Of a DNA stretch of 64,000 nucleotides, positions 18,873 to 31,316 are shown one piece after another. The translations under genes and the position numbers were made by a program. Within the stretch, counting starts at the first letter, position 1, and each line of letters opens with the position of its first letter. Below the pieces are notes generated by a model. The model worked only from the letters and a program-made list of their open reading frames with translations. It had not been told where the DNA came from and ran no database searches. The stretch is taken from contig JARWKL010000016.1 of the NCBI GenBank assembly GCA_029961685.1, forward strand, positions 6,526,358-6,590,357, given 5' to 3'. This stretch comes from Aristolochia californica. Lineage: Eukaryota > Streptophyta > Magnoliopsida > Piperales > Aristolochiaceae.

Positions 18873-19720
18873 CCCTACAATAATTCTTTATATGTCTTGA
18901 CTTATTACAGAAGAAGCAAACACGTTGATTTGCATGTACTTCAACCCTTTATTGATTGACCTTTTTGTCCTTGAAGTTTTGAAATCGAAAGTTCTTTCCC
19001 TTCTTCTTAAAATTCTTCTTCTTCGGCTTCAAAACTACGTTAGTGCTAGGTGAAGGTTTATCTAACTCAATACTTGGATTGAGTCTATCGGATTGGTGGT
19101 CGATCATATTAACCAAATCAAATATAGTCCACTTTGTCTTGGACAAAGAATAAAAATCTTGAATATATTTGATAGATTTGGGTAAAGAGTTGATAATGGT
19201 GACCACTTTAACTTCTTCATCCATTGGCCTACCATGATATTGTAACTCATCTGCCATGGCAAGCATGTCATTTACATGTTTTCTCACATCAGTATTTTCT
19301 GCGCATTTGGCACGAGTGAACTTTTGCCATAAGTTATTGATGTGAGTAGACGACTTTTTACCATATTTAGCCTTAATCTGGTCGAGAATCTCTTTTGTAG
19401 TGGGGATATGAAAATAAGTCATCAAGAGAGTCTCACTTAGAGCCCCAAGAATATGTGACCTAGAAATTTCATTAGCATCCTCCCACTCCTTGAATTTTCT
19501 AAGGTCTTTCTTATATTGTTTTAGATTATCGGGGTAGTTTATTCGGGAAGGTCTTTGAGGAGGAGTATCCACTTTGATAATCTTATCAAACCTATATCCT
19601 CATAGCATTAAGTCAACCCGTTGTGACTAGTTCAGATAATTAGTCCCATCAAATACATTTTTCTTTAGGGACTCAACAAAATTATGTCCACTACTGGATG
19701 TTTTTGTCATCCAGAAAATA
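18873..19720 (-). pseudogene. copia-2 gag with zinc knuckle
   Basis: The 207-codon open part (18949-19572) is a typical plant copia gag (UBN2-like) with SHILGALSETLLMTYFHIPT, TNDVRKHV-type and INSLPKSIKYIQDFYSL segments and a Lys-rich C-terminus. Beyond a stop near 18948, the knuckle CFFCNKSRHIKNYC (CX2CX4HX4C complete) lies at about 18875-18917. The N-terminal part extends, broken, to about 19720. The capsid-like and RNA-binding roles are known for the family. Confidence 0.88.
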
Positions 19721-20455
19721 GTTCAATATTTGGGAGAACATACATAATTATACAATCATCTCAATCATCTAGTACTCCCACTTACCATTTGGGGATTCGT
19801 GAGAGTTACTAGGCAAATCATTCCACACATAATAGACAAAGAACAATATCACAAACAAACAAACAAACAAATAAATTAATTCATGCTTACCCTTTGGAGA
19901 TTCATATGAATTAATTTACAATATACTAATCTAATTATACAACTCGCATTACCCTTTGGGGATTTTTAAAATTATATAATTAAATTAATTTTCACATAAA
20001 ATACATAAATATATAACAAGGCATGTACTAAGACAAATTATAAATACTTCAAGAAATTATAACAAAGAAATAATTAAACAACAACTAAACCAATTAGATA
20101 TGAACTATTCATTTAAATCTTCATACCTATAGTCTTGGATCTCAAATAGCCAAATAAATTCCAAATAACATGAAAATTCCATTAAAAATAAAATTATGGG
20201 TCAAAACAACTTGTAAAACACATTCTGGCTCATTATATTAGCAAAACCTGGTTTGGTTCATGGTCTTGGGTCATTACAGACCCGAACCGCACAAGCCCGC
20301 GCGTTAACAAGCATGCCCAAACAGCAGCCCGCGCATTGGCAGGCCCGCCCGCGGCACCAGAACACAATAAGCCTAAACTAGGCTTATTTCCAATTATAAA
20401 TAAATAGCCAAAAAGTCCAAAAAATATGAAAAAAAATATAAAATTAGAATCTATC
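19721..20455 (-). other. copia-2 untranslated leader
   Basis: No coding frame. It has three short repeats of the phrase TTACCMTTTGGGGATTCRT (near 19783, 19890 and 19950) and a local GC-rich patch at 20280-20360 in otherwise AT-rich DNA. Its position between primer site and gag makes it the element's 5' leader, where packaging signals would lie. Confidence 0.6.
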
Positions 20456-20467
20456 TCTATGATACCA
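20456..20467 (-). other. copia-2 primer-binding site
   Basis: The complement reads TGGTATCATAGA, iMet type. It is 20 bases from the LTR end at 20488, a longer gap than the zero-base gap seen in family B. Confidence 0.65.
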
Positions 20468-20487
20468 GCAGAGGCATTACTCGTATT

Positions 20488-21038
20488 TGTTAGACTTGAT
20501 GTCTAATAATAATAAAATAAACATCATAGAAATAGATATTAAATCCTCCATAATTGTTCTTATCATGAGAGCCATACATATATCATAGAATTGAAATAAG
20601 AAGAATAAAGAGAGCATACCTTTCATCTTGAAGAATATAAATAGAACTTGAAGTGCACAAGATAACCTTTGATAATTCGTTTACAAGTGATGAGCTTGCT
20701 CCCGTTCAACCAGACTGGGTGTGCAAATAGCCTTAGCCTCACTTGTAAGACCATTGGGAAATTTATAGATTTCCAAAGGGTGTGTCACTAATGACAATTC
20801 ATAAGGATACATCCCCTTAGGAGAGATAAATCCCCTCAAGACAGATACATCTTTTTATTACCAAGGGATGTGTCCATTAAGTCAATACACCCAATTAATC
20901 TACCTTTACAGGGGGATGTGCTGACCATTATTCCCTGTGCTGAACATCCAATGACAACGTATATAGAAGTGGGCCCACGCTCTAAAATCATGGTAATTTT
21001 ATTTTATAAATAATATATTTGAAACCATAATTCCAACA
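20488..21038 (-). repeat. copia-2 5' LTR
   Basis: On the + strand TGTTAGACTTGATGTC to AATTCCAACA, about 551 bp, with TG and CA ends. It is the only LTR of this element in the window; the partner was lost with the truncation at 7533, so no age estimate is possible. Confidence 0.75.
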
Positions 21039-21109
21039 GTAATTAGTTTACATTTCCTGTCTCTTCTTCACTCTTATTAGAGTGAAAGGTATACCTATAA
21101 TATTGGTAG

Positions 21110-21236
21110 TTTTGATATCTATAAATATACCTTATGGGGGAGGGTTTGGATCAAGTCCATAACCTCCAGTTTTCTCCCAATGGTGTATCTCTCATTTTTC
21201 TCCATGACATAAATCATGGGGCCCTGAAAATCAACA
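21110..21236 (+). repeat. Partial LTR of type gamma
   Basis: Ends CCCTGAAAATCAACA and matches, in reverse, the first 125 or so bases of the LTR at 42806-43177. It abuts copia-3 reverse transcriptase sequence at 21240 with no primer site between, so it is a truncated scrap. 21039-21109 is unassigned. Confidence 0.7.
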
Positions 21237-21239
21237 TTT

Positions 21240-22100
21240 GGGATGGAGATTCACAGAGATACAACTTCCAGGAGATTATGGTTATCTCAGCATAGCTATG
21301 TTGAGAAGGTGTTGGATAGGTTCAACATGGGTAATGCAAAACCAGTAAGTACACCTTAGGCAAATCTTTTTAGATTGTCTACTGCTCAGTGCCCAAAGAC
21401 AGATGATGAAGTTAATGACATGTCTAAGGTCCCATATGCCAGTGCAGTGGGGTGTTTGATGTATGCTATGGTTTGTACGAGACCAGATTTGGCACAAGTT
21501 GTCAGTGTGGTTAGCAAGTTTCTTTCAAATCCGGGTCAACAACATTGGGATGCAGTCAAGTGAATCTTCAGATACTTGAAGGGTACTACAGACTATGGCA
21601 TCATGTTCAGTAGACAATAGAGTATTCCTTCAGTTATGGGATATGTGGATGCAGACTATGCAGGGGAATTGGATGACAGGAGGTCTACCACAGGTTATGT
21701 ATTTACTCTTGTGGGAGGACCTATTTGTTGGAAGTCCATGGTATAGTCTATAGTTACACTATCTACTACTGAGTCAGTATATGGCAGTAGCTGAATCAGC
21801 CAAGGATGCTTTGTGGCTTACAGAGTTAGTCAAGAGGCTGGGTGTCCACCAAGGTGAAGTTCAGTTGCATTGTGACAGTCAAGAGTGTCATTTATTTGGC
21901 AAAGAACCAAGTGTCTCATGCGAGGACCAAACACATAGATGTGAGGTTTCACAGGATCAGGGAATTGGTTTCATAAGTTGAACTACTGCTTGAAAAAGTT
22001 CACACTTCTGAGAATGTAGCAAACATTTTGACAAAGTCTGTTACTACAGATAAGTTCAAGCACTACTTGGACTTGATAAATGTCTCCAGTTGCTAGATGA
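21240..22100 (+). pseudogene. copia-3 reverse transcriptase C-terminus and RNase H
   Basis: Translation gives GMEIHRDTTS and WLSQHSYVEKVLDRFNMGNAKPVS at 21243-21340, then KVPYASAVGCLMYAMVCTRPDLAQVVSVVSKF (21375-21563), [22 protein letters not shown] (about 21640-21710), and LSTTESVYMAVAESAKDALWLTELVKRLGV (21760-21850). A last part around 21990-22100 reads ENVANILTKSVTTDKFKHYLDLINVSSC. At least four stops and a frame change interrupt it. Everything upstream of this point is missing. RNase H acidic residues are still visible. Confidence 0.88.
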
Positions 22101-22184
22101 AAGACGCCCCCCAACCTATTGTTCCAGGTGGAGTCCTAAGTTATGCTTTATTTCTTAAAGGGTGCATATTTGCAAGGTGGAAAT

Positions 22185-22219
22185 TGTTGAGCATATGACT
22201 CATATAATATAAGGTTGGG

Positions 22220-22250
<31 letters not shown>

Positions 22251-22439
22251 ATATAAATGTATAGGGGTATTTGTGTCTTTTTCACACAAATACCTATAGG
22301 GTTTAATACTATATAAAGATTATGTAATCTTGATTATCATTAGTGAAAGATTTATCCCTGTCGCTCCTGTGGAAGTTGGCTCAGCCGAACCACTGTAAAA
22401 TTGGTCTTGTCCATTCCTATTTTCGTTCTCACTTCAACA
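22185..22439 (+). repeat. copia-3 3' LTR with a 28-base G tract
   Basis: TGTTGAGCATATGACTC to CACTTCAACA, 255 bp, preceded by the purine tract AAGGTGGAAAT. A run of 28 G (22223-22250) replaces a run of about six G in the related scrap at 7406-7532. TATAAAG near 22313 could serve as the LTR TATA box. Confidence 0.88.
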
Positions 22440-25253
22440 ATTTGTTTTCATCATTCCCCCTCCCTCGCTCTACGTTTTTTGTCTTCAATAATACCGTGAG
22501 TTCTTTATCAAAAAATCAACCAAAACAACAATAATGAAGAATCGAGTTGTAACCTAGGTGTAAAGTTGAAATTTAAAAATAGTTAATAAAAAATAAACCT
22601 CACATCTTAGATGCTTGAGGACTGTAAATTTACCCAAAAGGAACAAAACATGAGGGGAAGATGAAATCCTGCCTATTAAATGAACAACAACAATCAGTTA
22701 AATACAACTTCAAAATGGCTGAAAGCACTTCTATTGCTCAGAAAATAATAATTCACACGATGAAACCATTTAAACCATTAGATGCACTAGGTTAGGTTAG
22801 TTGGATCTTATGTTTCTATGCGAAATCATCTTTCCACCATACATGCCAAACCTCATTAAGGGAGAACTAAAATTGCATTTTTTTTAAATGTTGTGTAAAG
22901 TAACATTTAGCTACACTGATACCAACTAACCTTATTAAGGGCACAACACATATCAGGCATATAAGCACACAGCTTATTTTAAAATAAAATTATAGTAAAA
23001 TTGTAGAGCCATGGAAATTAGGATCTCATATTGTTTGCATGCGGAGGATTCTGCTAGACTGGACAAGCAAGAGCAGTAGAGAACAAATGAGGACGAGGGA
23101 CAACTCCAAAGACCAGAGAATGATACTAATCTATTGAAATTGGTCAAATAGAAAGTTATATAAATAAAAAAGACAGAGATGACGCCAAGATGGAAACCAA
23201 AAATAAAGAACTAGGAACCAAATCACCAAGCCACTATGTCAGTCAACTTTTGATTCGACATCTATAAATAACAATCACCTTCAATAGATGGGAAGCTTGA
23301 TGTAACACGTGTATTTTTGTTATATCTTTTCTTCAATGAGATTATTCTAACATTTATCAAAAAAAGAAGAAAAAGAATAGTAGTCTTCCATTGCGCTGGA
23401 CACTGCTTCGTTGCTTAAAATTGTAAAGAAATTTCTGAAAAAGAAAGATGTGTGCTCCCGATTTTAATATGAAAGGCAATGAGGTTACGAGTACTGTTAG
23501 CATCCCAATTTTCTTTTAAAAAGTCTAAGGCGGCATCAATTCCATACTAAAATCTAAAACCCATCAGGAATACGAGGAGAACCCTCCTCAAAAGTAAATC
23601 AACTGACGTTCTTGTTTTTCTTTGTTTTTGCTCCAAATCTGCTCTCTCTCTATCATCCAATTTTTTCTTATTTTTCCCCTATTAACACCAAGTTTGGAAC
23701 TAAGCTTCCAAGTCAGATTTGTAAAGTTACGTGCCACGATTGCTGAAAGCTTAGTGATGGCAATAGAATTAAAGAGAAAAACTTATACCTTATTGTTTTA
23801 ACTACAAAAAGAAGGAAGAATGATTCCCTTCATGCATTGGGTACCAAAATTTACCAAGAGTAATATTTGTATATTAGGATACACATCTTACTTTAAGTAG
23901 CAAAAAAATTGAGACCTTGTACATATGATCAACAAAATCCCCTAGAATAATTTTCATAATGCTTAATACAATGAAAAAATGTACAACAGTAACAAGCAAG
24001 ACCTAGTCGACAAAAAAAAAAAACAACAAGCATACAATTAAAGAAAATAAAAACAAATATGCAGTTGGTCTCTGGTACATGAGCGCCAGCCAGGAGAATT
24101 TCATTAGATGCTGAAACTGTCCAAGGTTACTACCACAAGCAATAACTGGACTTCTCAAAGGTTGAATATTTCACTCTTCAATAGGAACTCCTTCACGTGC
24201 AAAGTCAAACAAGCAAATGCAAATAAAAATTAAATCCCAGTCTCACACACGAAAATAAAACATCAACATATACAGTTCTACTGACTGACAATCATACAAT
24301 GACAATCAAAAGATAAAATTATTTTCATAAGAGACTACAAATTGCTTTGTATTTGGCTTGCCTCCCCTTCTTATTGATCTATCCAGTAACATCTCTTAGA
24401 TGCTTGTCGTTGTTGCTCCACTGATCTTTCAAAAACATGCCTAATCCATCTCCTAGACTACTTTTCTTTTCATTTTTAATGCTCAAGAGTACCAAAGTTA
24501 TGATAATAGATATTTTAGTATTTGATTTAAAGAATGATGAAATAGAACCAAGATATCCGATATTTCAGCAAAATATCAGAACTGAGTCTGATTTGTATTG
24601 GCCATCATTGACAATGAAGTTGACCGTTGCAATGATCGTATCGGTCGTCACTGACGATGAAGATGACCATTACAATGATCGTATTAGGCACTACAAACTA
24701 AATGTAATGGCGTATCGGAGGTTACATAGTCGATGTAACGGTCTTGTAACGGTTTTTTTTGCTACGTAACGCATGGAAATCTGCCCGAGTCAAGTCCGAG
24801 TTGTCGTGAGTCGAATGCCAAGTGGCTTAGATTGGATGGGCTCAGATTAGAGGCAATAGAATAATGAGTGGGCCCGGATTGATTGTAGTAAAATAACGTG
24901 TTGACTCGGATTGTCCCACAACCAAGACCTCCTTCTCAAAATAATTAACCGAGTGACTAAGGTAGGACAACTTGCGGTGTTGTCTGATGATTTACCAGTC
25001 TATGACTGAATCTACACCATCACTGTCCCACCCTACAACATCTCTGACTCTCGACCTTTTTGCTCAGACATCACCACGACGACAAGGCGACTATCAGACT
25101 AGCTACTTCATTGGTGATTGTGATCTTACAGCCACCATCTTCCTTTTACTCATGCTCCAAAACGGTGGTGGCACCACCTATCTCGACACCTTGTTCGATC
25201 ACTAATAAGTTAGACACTACTGAACTTCCCGATTGTCCTTTGATTCGATTGTC
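22440..25253. other. Unassigned intergenic DNA
   Basis: AT-rich with short A-runs and no protein domain on either strand. The longest frames (22343-22534, 24437-24769, 24972-25205) match nothing I recognise. Near 24625-24700 the word AATGATCGTAT occurs twice, and near 24710-24770 there are several GTAAC/GTTAC words, perhaps a decayed terminal-repeat element. The segment at 24780-24930 shares GAGTC/ACTCGG-type wording with the odd insert at 43760-44330, but I see no clear alignment. Confidence 0.45.
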
Positions 25254-25374
25254 CCTAAGATAAAGATACTTTTGTGAGTCCTTATTGATCTTCCAACTGA
25301 TGTGATAAGGATGCCAGCTCATAGTAATCATTGTGGGTCCCACTTCTTATGGGTTTGGGCCCATCTTGTGGGCC
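25254..25374 (-). repeat. Family B LTR fragment at the array edge
   Basis: Only the last 120 or so bases (as read on the + strand) of the LTR fragment that closes each unit. It marks the left edge of the satellite, joined to unrelated DNA at about 25254. Confidence 0.75.
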
Positions 25375-26381
25375 TTATCTTTTTGTTTTTGAGATAAATA
25401 TGGAAGAGAGAAAATCAGAGTTTGGATATAAAAAAAATTGAAGATCTAAATGGAAATGCAAAAATGCAGAGAGAGATAACTCCAAAAATTCTCTGTAATT
25501 TTTAGGGACTGTACGCTCATTTGGTTTTTATATATCAGGTTTTGCAATCCTTAGAAAATGGTGGGGCGAGGAATTTTTAACTGAGTGGTTACTCCCAATC
25601 CATAAGTCATTTCTTACAAAAAATATAGCCATTAGGCATGATTGATCGATCAATCACTTTACAATGATCTATGATTATTAGGTAATCTTTTTGTAAATGG
25701 GCAAAAAGTGGCTTGTTTGGTTCGGGTAAATATCCCACCACACGTTCACTTGAGAATTTACCGAGTATTTTTTATACTCCTTGAAAGTTTTGGATCCTTA
25801 GGTCATTTGCGTCTTCAACATGTTTCATGCATGTTTATCCATATTTAAAGCATGTTAGGATCAATTATAAATCTCTTTCTTACAAAATTCCAAGCTATTA
25901 GAGGTTGTACAACAATACGTTGGTGTTCATTTGTGGTGTGTGAATGAATTTTCTTTTCTTATATTTATAATTTTTTTTGGGAACATAAACTCTAAAATTT
26001 TTATTTTGTTGTGATCTTTTTGCCTTATATTTTTTTTATGACAAAAAAGAAGTGAAAACTCAATTTTGGAGTTAAAAAAAAATTGAACATCTAAAACGGA
26101 AATGCAAAAATGCAGAGGGAGATAATTCCAAAAAGTCTATGTAATTTTTAAAGATTGTTATCTCTTTTAGTTTTTTTATATTAGGTTTTGCAATCAGTAG
26201 AAAAGGGGGGAGAGGGATTTTGAACATGGTGTTGACTCTGAATCCATAAGTCACTTCTTACAAAAAAAATACAAAATTCCAAGCTATCAGAGATTATACA
26301 AATTGAATTTCCCAAACATGGATAACAAAACTTTGGTGTTCATTTGTCGTTTGTGAATAAATTTTCTTTGCTTATATTTAT

Positions 26382-26738
26382 TGTTGAATTTATGGAAAAG
26401 TGAAATACTTCATTGACATCAATAACTTGTTGTAATCAGAGTAAATGAACCTCTATTTATAGTAGAGGTAGTGGTAGAGTCCAATTACAATAAAATTACC
26501 CTTGTCCCAATTACACCCAAACTCTAACACTTAAAGATAAGTCCTAGCATAATTAAATAACTCAATATAGATAAAACACAAACATAACTCAAACTAAAAC
26601 TCTTCTTGGTCGTGACCCAAAGATAATGATACTTTTGTAAGTCCTTCTTGATCTTCCAACTGATGTGATAAGGATGCCAGCTCATAGTAATCATTGTGGG
26701 TCCCACTTCTTATGGGTTTGGGTCCATCTTGTGGGCCT
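26382..26738 (-). repeat. Family B truncated LTR, unit 1/2 boundary
   Basis: Starts TGTTGAATTTATGG directly after TTTAT, and runs to GGGCCTT where satellite sequence takes over (ATCTTTTTGTTTATGAG). Same start and same break as the copies at 28028 and 29677. Confidence 0.9.
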
Positions 26739-28027
26739 TATCTTTTTGTTTATGAGATAAATATGGAAGAGAGAAAATCAGAGTTTGGATATAAAAAAAA
26801 TTGAAGATCTAAAATGGAAATGCAAAAATACAGAGAGAGATAACTCCAAAAATTCTCTGTAATTTTTAGGGACTATACGCTCTTTTGGTTTTTATATATT
26901 AGGTTTTGCAATCCTTAGAAAATGGTGGGGCGAGGAATTTTTAACTGAGTGGTTACTCCCAATCCATAAGTCATTTCTTACAAAAAATATAGCCATTAGG
27001 CATGATTGATCGATCAATCACTTTACAATGATCTATGATTATTAGGTAATCTTTTTGTAAATGGGCAAAAAGTGGCTTGTTTGGTTCGGGTAAATATCCC
27101 ATCGCACGTTCACTTGAGAATTTACCGAGTATTTTTTATACTCCTTGAAAGTTTTGGATCCTTAGGTCATTTGCGTCTTCAACATGTTTCATGCATGCTT
27201 ATCCATATTTAAAGCATGTTAGGATCAATTATAAATCTCTTTCTTACAAAATTCCAAGCTATTAGAGGTTGTACGAATGGAATTTCCCGAAAAAGGACAA
27301 CAATACTTTGGTGTTCATTTGTGGTGTGTGAATGAATTTTCTTTTCTTATATTTATAATTTTTTTTTCGAACATAAACTCTAAAATTTTTATTTTGTTGT
27401 GATCTTTTTTGCCTTATATTTTTGTTTATGAGAAAAAAGAAGTGAAAACTCAAGTTTGGAGTTAAAAAAAAATTGAACATCTAAAACGGAAATGCACAAA
27501 TGCAGAGGGAGATAATTCCAAAAAGTCTTTGTAATTTTTAAAGATTGTTATCTCTTTTAGTTTTTTTATATTAGGTTTTGCAATCAGTGGAAAAGAGGGG
27601 AGAGCGATTTTGAACATGGTGTTGACTCTGAATCCATAAGTCACTTCTTACAAAAAAAATATATCCGTTACACATGATTGATCGATCAATCACTTTACAA
27701 TGATGTATGATTGTTAAGTTAGCTTTTATTAAATAAGCAAAAAGTGGCTTGTTTGACATGGTTAAATATCCCACCACACGTTCAATTGAGAATCTAATGA
27801 GCATTTGTTGTACTTGATAAATGTTTTGGATCCTTAGGTCATCAACATCTTCAACATTTTTCATGCATGCATATTCATATTTTAAACATGTTAGGATCAA
27901 TTAGAACTCTCTTTCTTACAAAATTCCAAGCTATTAGAGGTTATACAAATTGAATTTCCCAAACATGGACAACAAAACTTTGTGTTCATTTGTCGTGTGT
28001 GAATAAATTTTCTTTGCTTATATTTAT

Positions 28028-28384
28028 TGTTGAATTTAAGGAAAAGTGAAATACTTCATTGACATCAATAACTTGTTGTAATCTGAGTACATAAACCTCT
28101 ATTTATAATGGAGGAAGTTGTAGAGTCCAATTACAATAAAACTACCCTTGTCCCAATTACACCCAAACTCTAACACTTATAGATAAATCCGAGCATAATT
28201 AAATAACTCAATATAGATAAAAGACAAACATAACTCAAACTAAAACTCTTCTTGGTCATGACCCTAAGATAAAGATACTTTTGTGAGACCTTTTTTATCT
28301 TCCAACTGATGTGATAAGGATGCCAGCTCATAGTAATCATTGTGGGTTCCACTTCTTATGGGTTTGGGCCCATCTTGTGGGCCT
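28028..28384 (-). repeat. Family B truncated LTR, unit 2/3 boundary
   Basis: Identical structure to the copy at 26382: TTTAT before it, truncation at GGGCCTT, then satellite. Confidence 0.9.
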
Positions 28385-29676
28385 TATCTTTTTGTTTATG
28401 AGATAAATATGGAAGAGAGAAAATCAGAGTTTGGATATAAAAAAAATTGAAGATCAAAAATGGAAATGCAGAAATGCAGAGAGAGATAACTCCAAAAAAT
28501 CTGTAATTTTTAGGGATTTTATGCTCTTTTGGTTTTTATATATTAGGTTTTGCAATCCTTAGAAAATGGTGGGGCGAGGAATTTTTAACTGAGTGGTTAC
28601 TCCCAATCCATAAGTCATTTCTTACAAAAAATATAGCCATTAGGCATGATTGATCGATCAATCACTTTACAATGATCTATGATTGTTAGGTAATCTTTTT
28701 GTAAATGGGCAAAAAGTGGTTTGTTTGGCTCGGGTAAATATCCCACTGCACGTTCACTTGAGAATTTACCGAGTATTTGTTATACTCCTTGAAAGTTTTG
28801 GATCCTTAGGTCATTTGCGTCTTCAACATGTTTCATGCATGTTTATCCATATTTAAAGCATGCTTGGATCAATTATAAATCTTTTTTCTTACAAAATTCC
28901 TAGCTATTAGAGGTTGTACGAATGGAATTTCCCGAAAAAGGACAACAAAACTTTGGTGTTCATTTCTGGTGTGTGAATGAATATTATTTTCTTATATTTA
29001 TAATTTTTTTTGGCGAACCTAAACTCAAAATTTTTTATTTTGTTGTGATCTATTTGCCTTATATTTTTGTTTATGAGAAAAAAGAAGTGAAAACTCAAGT
29101 TTGGAGTTAAAAAAAAAATTGAAGATTTAAAACGGAAATGCACAAATGCAGAGGAAGATAATTCCAAAAAGTTTTTGTAATTTTTAAAGATTGTTATCTC
29201 TTTTAGTTTTTTTTATATTAGGTTTTGCAATCAGTGGAAAAGGGGGGAGAGGGATTTTGAACATGGTGTTGACTCTCAATCCATAAGTCAGTTGTTACAA
29301 AACAAATATAGCCGTTACACATGATTGATCGATCAATCACTTTACAATGATGTATGATTGTTCAGTCAGCTTTTTTTAAATGGGAAAAAAAGTTGCTTGT
29401 TTGGCATGGTTAAATATCCCAGCACATGTTCAATTGAGAATCTAATGAGCATTTGTTGTACTTGATGAATGTTTTGGATCCTTAGGTCATCAACATGTTC
29501 AACATTTTTCATGCATGCATATTCATATTTTTAACATGTTAGGATCAATTAGAACTCTCTTTCTTACAAAATTCCAAGCTATTAGAGGTTATACAAATTG
29601 AATTTCCCAAACACTGACAACAAAACTTTGGTGTTCATTTGTCGTGTGTGAATGAATTTTCTTTGCTTATATTTAT

Positions 29677-30026
29677 TGTTGAATTTATGGAAAAGTGAAA
29701 ACTTCATTGACATCAATAACTTGTTGTAATCTGAGTACATAAACCTCTATTTATAATAGAGGAAGTAGTAGAGTCCAATAAAACTACCCTTGTCCTAATT
29801 ACACGCAAACTCTAACACTTAAAGATAAGTCCTAGCTTAATTAAATAACTCAATATAGATAAAAGAGAAATATAACTCAAACTAAAACTCTTCTTGGTCA
29901 TGACCTTAAGATAAAGATACTTTTGTGAGTCCTTCTTGATCTTCCAACTGATGTGATAAGGATGCCAGCTCATAGTAATCATTGTGGGTCCTACTTCTTA
30001 TGGGTTTGGGCATATCTTGTGGGCCT
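29677..30026 (-). repeat. Family B truncated LTR, unit 3/4 boundary
   Basis: Same left and right limits as the other truncated copies, with a few private substitutions and a 7-base loss around 29779. The satellite part after it reads ATATTTTTTTTATGAG. Confidence 0.9.
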
Positions 30027-31316
30027 TATATTTTTTTTATGAGATAAATATGGAAGAGAGAAAATCAGAGTTTGGATATAAAAAAAATTGAAGATTGAAA
30101 ATGGAAATGCAGAAATGCGGAGAGAGATAACTCCAAAAAATCACTATAATATTTAGGGATTGTACGCTCTTTTGGTTTTTATATATTAGGTTTTGCAATC
30201 CTTAGAAAATGGTGGGGCGAGGAATTTTTAACTGAGTGGTGACTTCCAATCCATAAGTCATTTCTTACAAAAAAATATAGCCATTAGGCAAGGTTGATCG
30301 ATCAATCACTTTACAATGATCTATGATTGTTTGGTAAACTTTTTGTAAATGGGCAAAAAGTGGCTTGTTTGGCTCGGGTAAATATCCCACCGCACATTCA
30401 CTTGAAAATTTATCGACCATTTGTTATACTCCTTGAAAGTTTTGGATCCTTAGGTCATTTGCATCTTCAACTTGTTTCATGCATGCTTATCCATATTTAA
30501 AGCATGTTAGGATCAATTATAAATCTCTTTCTTACAAAATTCCAAGCTATTAGAGGTTGTACGAATGGAATTTCCCAAAAAAGGACAAAAAAACTTTGGT
30601 GTTCATTTGTGATGTGTGAATGAATTTTCTTTTCTTATATTTATAATATTTTTTTGCGTACATAAGCTCTAAAATTTTTATTTTGTTGTGATCTATTTGC
30701 CTTATATTTTTGTTTATGAGAAAAAAGGGAGAGTGAAAACTCAAGTTTGGAGTTAAAAAAAAATGAACATCTAAAACGGAAATGTACAAATGCAGAGGGA
30801 GATAATTCCAAAAAGTCTTTATAATTTTTAAAGATTGTTATCTCTTTAGTTTTTTTATATTAGGTTTTGCAATAAGTGGAAAGGGGGGAGAAGGATTTTG
30901 AATATGGTGTTGACTCTCAATCCATAAGTCAGTTCTTACAAAAAAAATGTAGCCGTTACACATGATTGATCGATCAATCACTTTACAATGATGTATGATT
31001 GTTAAGTCATCTTTTTTTAAATGGGAAAAAAGTGGCTTGTTTGGCATGGTTAAATATCCCACCGCACGTTCAATTGAGAATCTAATGAGCATTTGTTGTA
31101 CTTGATGAATTTTTTGGATCCTTATGTCAACAACATCTTCAACATTTTTCATGCACGCATATTCATATTTAAATCATGTTAAGATCAATTAGAAGTTTTT
31201 TTCTTACAAAATTCCAAGCTATTAGAGGTTATACAAATTGAATTTCCCAAACATGGACATCAAAACTTTGGTGTTCATTTGTCGTGTGTGAATAAATTTT
31301 CTTTGCTTATATTTAT

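Larger units (their letters stand above)
7533..21038 (-). mobile_element. Ty1/copia element copia-2, split by two insertions
   Basis: An old copia element read right to left: LTR (20488-21038), spacer, primer site (20456-20467), leader, gag with zinc knuckle, protease, integrase, reverse transcriptase. The integrase is interrupted by the Ty3 element at 12014-18113, and the linker between integrase and reverse transcriptase by the LTR chain at 8620-11376. Removing both leaves about 4.1 kb of copia interior in correct order. The element is truncated inside the reverse transcriptase/RNase H junction at 7533, so RNase H and the second LTR are gone. Confidence 0.85.
25254..31316 (-). repeat. Satellite array, left arm, units of about 1645 bp with LTR fragment
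   Basis: The satellite is the same as at 38.5-64 kb but inverted. Unit boundaries, set at GGCCTTATCTTTTT (or a variant), are 25371, 26734, 28380 and 30022, giving periods of 1363, 1646 and 1642. Each unit has two satellite monomers and ends with a truncated family B LTR. The first unit is shorter because one monomer lost about 280 bp at a repeated ACAAAA/ACAAAATT word near 26270. Palindrome landmarks (ATTGATCGATCAAT) lie near 25642, 27007, 27677, 28651, 29322, 30297 and 30967. Confidence 0.9.

Noticed and set aside
22223..22250. G28 run as an assembly gap
   Set aside because: It replaces a shorter G run in the related LTR scrap at 7406-7532, so expansion of a real tract is the simpler reading; its exact length is uncertain.
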